A DNA stretch of 64,000 nucleotides, taken from positions 43,269,535 through 43,333,534 of the forward strand of contig JANAVB010005597.1 in NCBI GenBank assembly GCA_029216955.1. Direction: 5' to 3'. The translations under genes were made by a program, and so were the position numbers. The first letter of the stretch is position 1. Each line of letters starts with the position of its first letter. Source of the stretch: Iris pallida (taxonomy: Eukaryota > Streptophyta > Magnoliopsida > Asparagales > Iridaceae). The notes under the pieces were generated by a model that saw nothing but the letters and a program-made list of their open reading frames with translations, was not told where the DNA came from and made no database searches. Positions 49,501 to 59,933 of the stretch are shown piece by piece.

Positions 49501-49551
49501 CTGGCTGAGTCATTCCCCCGCTCTCCAGTATTCTGGTTCTGGGGCGTGACA
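46503..49551 (+). mobile_element. Solo LTR, copy B of the 3-kb LTR family (3049 bp)
   Basis: It begins TGTCACTCCCCGTTCC and ends GGTTCTGGGGCGTGACA. The TSD CTTGT is perfect (46498-46502 and 49552-49556). It matches copy C over most of its length except for the internal tandem arrays. It contains no primer site and no element protein. It lies in the LINE between endonuclease and reverse transcriptase, so it is younger than the LINE. Confidence 0.92.
47157..47500. repeat. 38-bp tandem array in LTR copy B
   Basis: Units contain CGCGTCTTTACGTGTTTGCG followed by TGTATTTTCAGTCACGCA, about nine copies, with drift toward the right end. Further CACGC/GCGTGA words continue to about 47810. The long plus-strand frames here are translations of the array. 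Confidence 0.9.
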
Positions 49552-49556
49552 CTTGT

Positions 49557-50661
49557 AATCCTTCTTGAGTAATAACAGTATGGATAACATTATGTTGTTT
49601 CCGCATTGTTGCCGATAGATAAAAAAGCGGGTGTTTCTATCTCCTTCCTTAAGCCAAGAAATATTAGAACGTTGCTTCCAGTAAAGTTCTCTTTGAAGAT
49701 GAAGTTTATTCAACATAATCTGTATGTTTCGTTCATCCATATAGCTTACGATAAATGGACTTTGAGACTGAAGGCCCAATAAGATGCCCTCTTGATATCT
49801 GATTTCTTAATCAATCTTACTAATTCTAGATTTGCCCCATCGATGTAAACGAGATAATAAGCCTTTGAGTTTTACTTGAGTATCAGTAATGGGAAGATTG
49901 TTCCATATCTTAGAGAAGACTTGTTTGAAATCCTCTTCGACCAACCAAGCAGCTTCAAATCGTGGCAAAGTCTTCCTTTTTCTATAAGAAATATTCAGTA
50001 GCAAGAGTATAGGATTATGGTCACTATTAATGCAAGGAAGATGTAGTAATCCTGCTTTCGGGTGGAGATAACGCCATTGGGTGTCAACCATAGCCCGATC
50101 CAATCTCTCCGCAATATAGTGATGAGGTCTTCGTCGATTACTCCACGTAAAAGCAGGACCAGTAAAACCAATATCCATAGCTGCAACTCTATTGTACCAT
50201 TCAATAAAACTCTTGTGATGATTATAGTTGAAACTATTACCTCCCCTCTTCTCCTCAGCAGACAGAATTCCGTTGAAATCCCTAATACAAATCCATGGGT
50301 CAGAAATGCCTGTTATGGTGATCTCTAGTTGCTGCCAGAAAAAACTTCGATCCTGAAGCACAGGGGGACCATAGATACAAAATAGCTGCCATGGATGTGA
50401 ATGTCCTGGATACTGAATGGAAGAATGTATACAATTTGAAGAAGTAGAAATAACGCTTAAAGATGTGAAAGAATCCCAACATAGCAATAATCCTCCTGAA
50501 GAACTAGTAGATGAAACAGAGCAGTGGATATTGAAACCCAACTGCAGAGCTATAGTAGAGGCAACCATTGACGAGCATCTAGTTTCAGATAAGAAAATGA
50601 TATTTGGTTTAGAAGCTCGGAGGAATGATTTGATAGTACGAATTGTAGGGTCATTCCTCAA
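49557..50661 (-). pseudogene. LINE endonuclease domain and linker
   Basis: 50661-49807 reads as an APE-type endonuclease: KPNIIFLSETR, IRDFNGILSAEEKRGG, GFTGPAFTWSNRR, ERLDRAM and the terminal SDHNPILL. A stop at 49807 separates it from the downstream linker (LYWKQRSNISWLKEGDRNTRFF at 49779-49557), which leads to the reverse transcriptase but is cut by the solo LTR. The endonuclease nicks target DNA in L1-type insertion. Confidence 0.9.
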
Positions 50662-50683
50662 ACCCCTAAATTCCAGGATAGAA

Positions 50684-51053
50684 TCATGGCTTTGGAGGCT
50701 GTTGAAGGCCAGTCGTGCCTATATCAGCAGTAGAGGAGTACATGAGTCGTTTGGGTGGTCTGTCCTGTGGGATTTCCAAATCCTTATCTAGACTTGAGGA
50801 TCGGTTTCTTTTGAGTTTGGTTGTGGGAACGATGGTGGTTGAGGGACTTATATCAGATGATAAGTTGTTCATGTTTGAAGTGGGAAGAATAGGGGTAAGA
50901 GATTGCAAGAGAGAGGTAAATGTGGCTGCAGTAGAAATATAAGACAATGGAGGAGATTTTGTAGATGTTTTGGTGGAAAGTGGTAGGGTGCTGGATGGAT
51001 GATTTGTAATTATGTTTGTGGTTGGCAGAGAGTCGGATATAATTGTGGTGTTG
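50684..51053 (-). pseudogene. LINE N-terminal region
   Basis: A Ser/Thr/Pro-rich frame with a basic patch (KLKRNRSSSLDKDLEIPQ) upstream of the endonuclease. The usual ORF1 zinc-knuckle protein is not seen, so the element is probably 5' truncated. Confidence 0.5.
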
Positions 51054-51115
51054 TTTACCTTCCTTGAAATATATTCATACCGCATCCGCACTGGACTGCA
51101 CCGCCCCTTTTAATG

Positions 51116-51116
<1 letters not shown>

Positions 51117-51199
<83 letters not shown>

Positions 51200-51353
51200 A
51201 ACATGTGAAATTTGTGGTTAGCAATTAAAGTAATTAGATTTAGAAAGTTGAAGGTTCAAAAAGAAGAAGTAAATATAGTATAATATTTGAAACCGCATGC
51301 ATCCTCAGACTCTTATTACTTTACTAGCTAACCACAAATCATATACACATTTT

Positions 51354-51423
<70 letters not shown>

Positions 51424-51441
51424 AATCATATACACATTTTA

Positions 51442-51485
<44 letters not shown>

Positions 51486-52560
51486 TAAAATGTTAAAAAA
51501 AAAAGGTCTTTTTGGTAGGACAATTTTTACACAAGATACGCCCGCCAAAAGCCTTTGGTTGTTTTTTTTCAACAAAATAAAAAATATAAGAAAAACTCTC
51601 ATTTGTAGGGCATTTTTGTGTTAAAAATGTTTTTTTTACTAGTATAAATTAGTTACTTGTTAATGCCATTAACGTCAATAAATGGAAAGCTAATTTCCAG
51701 TCTAAAGAAAAGTGCCCTACCGTAGTGTGTTTGCTTGAAAAATGCCGTACATAGGACGCTTTAGTTCTCGTTTTATAATTTCTCAAAACTTTGTGCTTTA
51801 AGTTTTGTGTAAAAGAATATTGTGGGGAAAAAAATGCACAACTGTAGTGCATTTTTTACGCAAATTATGTTTTGTGTAAAAGACACCATACATTGGACGT
51901 CTTCCTTTCATCATTTTAGTTTTTCCAATACATATATTATATATATAGTATATGTATATGTATTTTTTATATTATATATAGTATATGTATATGTATTTAT
52001 AATATTAAAATATGTGGGCTTTGTGGTTAGCAATTAAAGCAATAAGATTCAGGAGGGTTGTTTTTAGATGCAAGATTCAGGAGTTTAAGGGGTACAAAAA
52101 TGAACATAGTAAATTTGAGCCTACAACCTCAGATTACTTTACTAACTAACGACAAACCCCATACACTTTGATGTTATAAATACATGAATATATATATAGA
52201 GTATACATATTATAAGTTTGTGATTTTTTTTAAAATAATTTTTTTTTAAGAAAAATGCACTTTGGTGAGACATATTTTTACACAAGATATGTCGTGCCTA
52301 TGGATGTTTCTTTAACAAAATAAGAATAAAAAATATAAAAAGTAAGGGAAACGTCCATTTGTAGGACATCTTTTAGTATAAATGAGTTAGTTGTTAATGT
52401 CATTAAATCTAATTTTTACCCTCAAGAAAAATACCCTAACATATGGTATTTGTTTGAAAAACATGCTACCATAGGACATTTTAGTTCCCGTTTTATAATT
52501 TCGCAAAATTTTATTCTTTAAGCTCAATTTCACCAAACTTTGATGCTTCCTACGAAATTT
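51117..52560. repeat. TA arrays and a diverged 0.75-0.8-kb tandem duplication
   Basis: TA arrays lie at 51117-51192, 51355-51419 and 51448-51480. The phrases TTTGTGGTTAGCAATTAAAG (51210, 52020), TTTTTACACAAGATA (51523, 52275) and GTTAATG-CATTAA (51658, 52394) recur in the same order about 0.75-0.81 kb apart. Short inverted pairs (GGTTAGC...GCTAACC) flank each copy, so small MITEs may be involved. No gene was recognised between the LINE and the hAT element. Confidence 0.75.
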
Positions 52561-53044
52561 TGGTTATTCCATTCATTCCATATGAAAGAGAGAGCCAATA
52601 TATTGACTTAGTTTAGGTATAGGTACTTGGACTAGCAGTGTAGATTTATTTGACTAGGTACGTGGCCGTTTCTGACATTATGTACAAATGCTAAAAAAAG
52701 AAGAGTATTTTTAACTACTATAAAAAAATTCTGACACTCTAAGTACAATGTTATTATAGTTTCTAAAAAAATAGAAATATTTAAATTTAAAATGGAGATT
52801 TTATATTAGTAATATGTACAAAAGTTGAATTTTTTTGAGTCTTTCGATTTTGGAGACCATGTGCACACAGGGACGGACGCAGGAATTCAAGAGAGGGGGG
52901 TCGGTCTTAAACATAAAAAGTGTAAAAATAAAATCACATTCTAAAAAACACAAGATAATTTTCAAAACACATACATGTGTTCATTGAATAATGTCTTACA
53001 AAACACAAGATAAGTAGTCTCATATTACAACAACTAATTTCATA

Positions 53045-53774
53045 TTACAATACTCCTCTGCGATTGCACATCTTTTGAAATCGTTGAATAATGTCTTCAT
53101 TGTTTACAGTCCCAGACATGTCTTTCTCAATATAAGCAATCAAACAGTCATTCATAAACTCATCTCCAAGTCGATTGCGTAGCTGAGTCTTGATAATTTC
53201 CATAGCTGAAAATACTGTCTCGACAGTTGCTGTTGCGACGGGTAAGATCAATGCCAACTTCATAAGCAGAAATACCAATGAATATTGTCGATGCCTCTTG
53301 GTTTGAACCATTTTTCTAGCAAGTCCACTAATACCTATAACATCAGAAAACTACTCGCTGGTACGGACGTCCTCAATATAGTTTGAAAGTTGATAGCCAA
53401 GACATGAAATATCATCTTCATCAAAATCAGAGGGATAAAACTCAGCAAATCGTATTAACCTATCCATATCAAATGCTGAGAAAGAATCAGCTGGATCAAG
53501 ACATGACATACACAACAACAACTCTGTATTCACCTCGGTAAATCGATTATTCAACTCTTGAAGTTGTAAATCTATAACGGAGTAGAATAATTTAACACGA
53601 TAATAGTGAAGATTTGTGCATTCTTCAACATTACGACGTGATCTTCCATGAACTTCAAACTTGGCTTCCATGTTTGGGATTTCGATTCCATATTTTGTAC
53701 AAAATAAAGATATTTCATTCAACAATGATTCCCATCCACCATCTTTCATTCTTTGGAGTGTTTGCTTTGTTATT
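53045..53774 (-). pseudogene. hAT transposase, C-terminal part with dimerisation domain
   Basis: Continues the reading of 56835-58488 on the other side of the LTR. 53749-53351 is an alpha-helical segment. After a stop at 53351, 53311-53045 gives the hAT C-terminal dimerisation motif (PVATATVETVFSAMEIIKTQ, LRNRLGDEFMNDCLIAYIE). At least one in-frame stop separates the two parts. Confidence 0.9.
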
Positions 53775-53779
53775 TTCTG

Positions 53780-56700
53780 TCACTCCCCGTTTCCAGTATA
53801 CGTATTTTTAATACATGTACTGCTTAAATATATTTATTTAATATTTATCATGTATTGTTTCGTATTTAAATCTCTTTAAATTCATGTTAATTAAATTCCT
53901 GCAATTAATTTTCTGTATTTTACTTCCTGCTTTTATTCTCTGCTTTAGCTTACTTTAGGTTTGGCCTAGGTTGGTTTATTTTCGGGTTATGGTGGTTCAT
54001 CATGAACCGAACTCACCTAACACCACCCCTTCCATTTAAAGCCCCCAAACTCTTTCTCTCTCTTCATTACTCTCATTCACCATTACTCTTCTTCTTCTTT
54101 CTCATTACTCTCTCCACCTACCAAACCCATAGGCAAGTACATCTTGCTTCTTCATGAGAACCCATTTTTATGGTTCCATTCTCTTTCCCTTGTGATTCTA
54201 AGAGAGTTTAGAACTTGGCATTTTTCGTTTTGAAGTTTTATTTTTAGTAGATCTAGAAATTAGTTATTTTCGGATTTGGTGGTTTTGATCTATCAAACTT
54301 CTTTGTTTTTAAGTTTTGATGGTTCCATGTTGTAGAAAATTTTATTCTACCCAATTTTGACCATTGCAAAGTTGGATTTGGACTTATTTTGACCAAGTTA
54401 TGGATTTTGAAGCTTTGGGTTCAAACCATGGAGTTCTTGCTGATTGGAGGAGACAGTGAGCAGTGGGCGCGAGCTTTTTAGCTAGCGTCACTGAGCTGCG
54501 TGCGCTCTTTAGCGCAGCACAGTCTGACTCATACGCTGCCTTTTGGCGGCGTATGTCTTGCATACGCTGCCTTGATGAGGAGTCGTATGGTCTTGCATAC
54601 GCTACCTTGAAGAGGAGTCGTATGGAGTACATATGCTACCTTGATGAGGAGTCGTATGGAGTACATATGCTGCCTTGATGAGGAGTCGTATGGAGTACAT
54701 ACGCTGCCTTGAAGAGGAGTCGTATGGAGTCCATACGCTAGCTTGACTTGAGCGTAGCTTGACCTGAGCGTACGTTGACTTGAGCGTAACTTGACCTGAG
54801 CGTACGTTGACTTGAGCGTAGCTTGACCTGAGCGTACGTTGACTTGAGCGTAGCTTGACCTGAGCGTACGCTGACTTGAGCGAAGCTTGACCTGAGCGTA
54901 CGCTGACTTAAGCGTAGCTTGACTTGAGCGTAGCTTGACCTGAGCGTACGCTGACTTGAGCGTAGCTTGACTTGAGCGTAGCTTGACCTGAGCGTACGCT
55001 GACTTGAGCGTAACTTGACTTGAGCGTAGCTTGACCTGAGCGTACGCTAACTTGAGCGTAGCCTGGCTTGAGCGTAGCCTGACTTGAGCGCAGCCTGTGT
55101 ATATTGATATTTTATTAGATATTTAACGTCTATTTTATATCCTTACACCTTTTGGCATAAAATTGATATAATCATGATATGTTAATATTCCTGTTAGATA
55201 TAGATTGTTACGTGGGATGTACCATGTGTCGTGAATTGAGTTATAGATACCCCGATTGACTGGAATTAAACCCTGGGAGTTGTAGACTCGACCCCACTGA
55301 ATATTAGTTGACTTTCATGCCTTGTCACCATTGATAATGATTGTGACCTTGACTAATAATTGATCATGCGTTCCTAGTTGGAACTAAGAGACTGGCTAGT
55401 CGTCTTTTGAATTGAATGAATGAGACACGTTCATATTAATTATGAACTATTGAAACCGACTGGCTAATCCTGAAAATTGGTATACAGGCACATGCAGGCT
55501 TCAATTCATTTATTATTTATTTATCTTACCAAAGAAGCATGTGTACTTTATGGTCAAGGCATGATTACTCCGTGGTTAGTTTTGATTGTTGCATTACGCT
55601 ATATAAGACCTACAACCTGACCGTACTGGTATCATTGTAGAGTTGCGCATATCGTACCCCGTACAAAAGTACTCATTCTGAATGACCATGATCCACGGCA
55701 TGATACTTCACTCAACGTAGAGACTATTAAGTTAAATAAAATAATGATTGCATGGAGAGTGGATTTCCGAGTTCTTATATGGCAGCCCTCTTGGGACTAG
55801 TAGTGCCCGACAGGCCGGTTGGTCCCCACAGATACTGCAAATCTGCCACACGGGCAGGGAGCGATATCTGGTTATATTATCTATTGAATATTGTATATTA
55901 ATGACGGGCGTCCCGCTGGGACTCGTCTAATTCATGATTGGCACAATTGATTGACTGGGTAAACTAGCCTTGCTTGCGCATAGTAAGAACTGAGAAATCC
56001 TTTATTGCATAATTCCAGGATAACTTGGGACTCACAATAGCAAGCCGTAGTAGTTGCCTGGCCGTTTAAATTGATTTGTTTGTGTACTGTACCTACTCTG
56101 TTACTTAACTGAGATGATCAGAATGTCAGGACATGACGGGCCAACTTCTGTCCTTGTTTGGTTGGGAGGTTGGTTCGAAGTGTCGTGATGTTGTGTGAGT
56201 CCTAGTATATAGCAGAGATCTATTATCATATTCTCTTATTACTGGCTTCATTCCTCATATCGTGCTCCCTTGCGGTACTTGCTATTAGAGGTCTAATCTC
56301 TCTGGTTTTGCATGGCCAGATTTAGAGCCGGTCCCCGAGGATCCAGCTTACTTCTACCTCCAAGATGGTCAACACTAGAGGGATGATCGCAGGAGGACTC
56401 GAGTGGGTTTCTTACTTCCCCGCTCGTTTTGTTATCTACTTTATACTTTGTCGTTTGGCACCGACATGTTAGTCGGATTGTCTTGTACCTACTTTTGCAT
56501 AATTGTAACTAAGTCAGGCTGCAGCTGCTAACAATTGTGTATACTTACTACATCATCTGGCTGTATTTTGTAAAGCCAGATATCAAGAACATTTTGACTG
56601 AGCGTTTGGGACGCCTTACTGCTTTATCTCACATGTTCTCTATTTCTGTTTCTTGTTTGAATGATTGAGACAATAGAAGTAAAGTGACCATAGGGAGACT

Positions 56701-56829
56701 TTCATGTAGTATGCACCCCCTCGTCTTGTAGACAACATTGATCGTATTATACGGTATTCATCTACCCGTAATACGTAGCTGGCTGAGTCATTCCTCCGCT
56801 CTCCAGTATTCTGGTTCTGGGGCGTGACA
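53780..56829 (+). mobile_element. Solo LTR, copy C of the 3-kb LTR family (3050 bp)
   Basis: It begins TGTCACTCCCCGTTTCC and ends GGTTCTGGGGCGTGACA. The TSD TTTTC is perfect (53775-53779 and 56830-56834). Large blocks match copy B closely (for example CTTGTCACCATTGATAATG and GACATGACGGGCCAACTTC). There is no element protein. It splits the hAT transposase gene. Confidence 0.93.
54536..55098. repeat. Two tandem arrays in LTR copy C
   Basis: First, about six units of 33-34 bp containing CTTGATGAGGAGTCGTATGG (54536-54745). Then about 22 units of 16 bp alternating TTGACTTGAGCGTAGC and TTGACCTGAGCGTACG, giving a 32-bp higher period (54745-55098). The units differ from those of copies A and B but share the GCGTA/TACGC core. 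Confidence 0.92.
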
Positions 56830-56834
56830 TTTTC

Positions 56835-58488
56835 ACAATATTCATAGCATTAACAATGTCTTGGTCTTTTCTTTGTAATGCTTGTGACAAGTCATTAGTA
56901 ATTCCCAAGATCATTTTCATTAAGCGTAAGCAGAAGACAAATTGAAAAGATTAAATTCTCTCACATAAATCATCTGCTTGAATTCTGTGAGCTACCTCAT
57001 GTGCATCTTCTCCTATAACCAAGAGCACATCGATCACTTAGGAAAATAAGTTAATAAAACTCACTATTGTGCCAAAATGTGAACCCCAACGAGTATCGCC
57101 CGGTCGTTGCAATGTTGTTTCTTGATTCAAACCTCTCCCCGTCAATATTTCACCATCCCCAATTCTTTGAATAAGTTTTTCAAATTGTTTCTCTCGAAGA
57201 AGATCTCTACGTTTGCAGGAAGCTCCAACAACATTTGACAAAAGTGCTACAATATCAAAGAATGTACCAATCTTTGTATGATTTTTAGCAACAGCTACAA
57301 GTGTTAGTTGTAATTGATGAGCAAAACAATGAATATAATGGGCAGCTGGATTCTCCATCATAAACAAAGCTTTAAGACCATGGAACTCACCTCGCATATT
57401 GCTCGCTCCATCATAACCTTGTCCACGAATACTTGATAAACTCAGTCATGACAAGAAAAGAGGGCCTCGATAGCTTTCTTAAGTGATAAGGCAGTAGTAT
57501 CGCTGACATGTACAATACCAAGAAAGCGCTCAACTATGCATCCTCTGTCATCCACAAAACGTAAAGCAACCGCCATTTGTTCTTTCACAGAGATATCTCG
57601 TGCCTCGTCAACTAGAATAGCAAACAAGCCATCACCAACCTCTCTAATGATTGCATTTGTAGTCTCACTTGCAATGGCACTAACAATATCTTTTTGGATT
57701 CTAGGCGACGTCAATTTATGATTTTCGGGAGCATTCTTCAATACAACATTGTTGATTTCTTCATTGTGGTTGGCAAGAAAGCTTAGGAGTTCAAGAAAGT
57801 TACCCTGATTTTCTGAATTCTCAGATTCATCATGACCACGAAAAGCCAAACCTTGACTCAAAAGAAACCTAATGCAATCAATAGAGGCAGTCAACCGAAT
57901 GCGATAATCTGCTTGAATTTGTTGGGATTGATTAGACAAGCAAACTTCTATGTGTTGTCGTTGAAGTAATAGATCACTGCAAGCTCTTAAACATTGATTA
58001 TGAGTACTATTATGTGCTCCAACATGAATACTGAACCGGCTCTTCTTCTTCCAATTTCTAAATCCCTCTCCAACAAATGCATCACCACCGCCTTGGTGTC
58101 CGTAGTTGGGCTTGAATAGATAACAAACCAAACAATAGGCAGCATCTTTTGATATGCTGTACTCCAACCAATCATACTCTCCAAACCAAGCACCAACAAA
58201 ACTGCGATTGACTCCAGAAAATATTGTTCCCGAAAAATGATGATTTCTGGGTCGACATGGTCCTTTTTGTAGATACCACCGTCGGACATTCTCCCTGTCA
58301 TTAATGTCATACTCATGGATATTCTTTCTTAATCCAGGATCGGCAAGGAGCTCATTCAAGTCTATAATACGAGTGGCCAGAGGGAGAACGGGATTAGGAG
58401 TGGAGTGATGAACGTCTTGTTGATTTCTAGAAGACGTACTCTCATTTGCAGACTTTGGCATTGACACCTTAGAAAAAAATCTTTGCAT
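56835..58488 (-). pseudogene. hAT transposase, N-terminal and central part (TTF zinc finger, DUF4371)
   Basis: 58488-57442 starts with a Met and reads 348 residues. It has the TTF-type zinc finger region (about residues 85-165: WYLQKGPCRP, SKDAAYCLVCYLF, FRNWKKKSRFSIHVG) and a DUF4371-like block (SQGLAFRGHDE, GDGLFAILVDEARDISVKEQ). A one-base shift near 57440 moves to 57397-57038 (HCFAHQLQLTLVAVAKNH, GDTRWGSHFGTIVSFI). Stops at about 57038 and 56950 follow, then the frame runs to the LTR. The family matches plant zinc finger MYM-type 1-like/TTF proteins of hAT origin. It is not translatable as one protein. Confidence 0.92.
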
Positions 58489-59414
58489 CTTGATCCTGGA
58501 GTAAATAAAAGAGAAGCTAGCTGAAAATCAATAACCTATTAAATTGCGCAGTAACAGAGTTGTTATTTCCAAACGTTCGGCAATGCATTTGTTAGGTATC
58601 CAATAGGCCTTAACGATTTTATGGAAATGAGAAGTAACAGAGTTGTTATTTCCAACTATTAAATTGCGTAGGATGGGTTCCAACTGGTTGAGTCCAGCCC
58701 CAAGAGATCAACACTAGTATCAAACAACCTAGCCATTTCTTACAAGGAAAGCTATCTTCACCAAGAAATATATTGCCAACTAGGCAGGTGGTTTTAGATC
58801 ATTCACTCACCCATTGGCATCATCTTTCATTTTCACAAAACTAGTATGTTCTGTATCTTGTTACAACTAGCAACGGAAAAGAGGAATTCTAGCAAATGAG
58901 CATAACAACATACATACAAGCAAATAACTAGGTCTTTTGTTAGTAGCAAATTCTAGCAAAAATAATTTGAAGCAAATTCTATCAAATTAAATCTACACCA
59001 TTTCGAATATACACATTTTTCACAATTTGCATAGTTGTAACATACAAAACAAGGAGTACACATCACACTAGCATACAAAAAAAAATACAATTTGATCAAG
59101 TGGACCATTATATTAGGATGTGTATGTGAGTCATGTGACACTACAAAGGAAAGAGAAGCAAACATTTTAAGCACTGATTTTTGCCCTAATTTTTGCTAAA
59201 ATTTATCCTTATTTTTGTCCTAAAAATGTGGTTTCTTGAAATTACTGATTTTTTACCCTGATTTTTGCCCTAAAATTTCTTTAAAAATGTGGGTTCTTAC
59301 CCTAATTTTTGCTAAAACTTAAAAATACTTAGTTTAGGGATTTTAATTTGAGAGAGAAAGATTATAAGAGAGAGATGAAGAGAGAGAGAAGAGAGTAGAT
59401 CTGTAGATGTACCT

Positions 59415-59630
59415 CCTCCTCTTCTTCTTCTTCTTCTACTTGGCTGCTGCTCCTTCTTTTTCGTCGTCTTCTTCTTCTTCTTTTTCTTCTACTCTTCTTC
59501 TTTACTCTTTTCTGCTACTCTTCTCCTTCTTTTTCGTCTTCTTCTTCTATAGATGTACCTCCTTCTTTTTCGTCTTCTTCTTCTTTTTCTTCTGACCTCT
59601 TCTTCTCTTTCTTCTTTTACTTTTTTTCAA
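59415..59630. repeat. TTC-rich low-complexity tract
   Basis: Runs of CTTCTTCTTCTT with TTTTCGTC interruptions inside the hAT element, upstream of the transposase start. Confidence 0.9.
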
Positions 59631-59933
59631 TCTTTCTTAATTCTTCTGCTGCAGCCTGCGGGACAAGGCACCGGAAGTAGAAATTTTTTTTTTCAGAATT
59701 CAGTGGGGTCACGTGACCCCACTTGACCCTGTGTGGGTCCGCCCCTGTGTGCACATATGCTCAAAAACGAACCCTAACAAATTCCTTTATCATGACTATG
59801 GTGTAAGAATGGATAATAGTTCACCTAGATATGAATAACAATAGAGATTTCTATTAGTTGAAGATGGTTAAAAAACACACCTGAGTTGGCAACAATGGCG
59901 AATCCATGATAAGATTATACTGGGGACGCAATC

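Larger units (their letters stand above)
43506..51053 (-). mobile_element. L1-type LINE with 12-bp TSD, split by a solo LTR
   Basis: The 12-bp direct repeat TTTACCTTCCTT flanks the element (43494-43505 and 51054-51065). A T-rich tract at 43506-43525 on the plus strand is the poly(A) tail, so the element reads right to left. Order on the minus strand: an N-terminal frame, endonuclease, reverse transcriptase, zinc-binding domain and RNase H. Excluding the LTR at 46503-49551 and its TSD it is about 4.5 kb, short for a plant L1, with several stops and frameshifts. Confidence 0.92.
52868..59747 (-). mobile_element. hAT element with perfect 8-bp TSD, split by a solo LTR
   Basis: The left end CAGGGACGGACGCAGG and the reversed right end CAGGGGCGGACCCAC are the inverted termini. 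The flanking TGTGCACA is perfect (52860-52867 and 59748-59755). The transposase gene is minus strand and split by the LTR at 53780-56829. Without that insert the element is about 3.8 kb, a normal length for an autonomous hAT. A TTC-rich tract (59415-59630) lies between the right end and the gene. Confidence 0.95.

Noticed and set aside
46503..56829. Copies B and C as the two LTRs of one 10-kb element
   Set aside because: Each has its own perfect TSD (CTTGT and TTTTC) and sits inside a different host element (LINE and hAT), so they are independent insertions.
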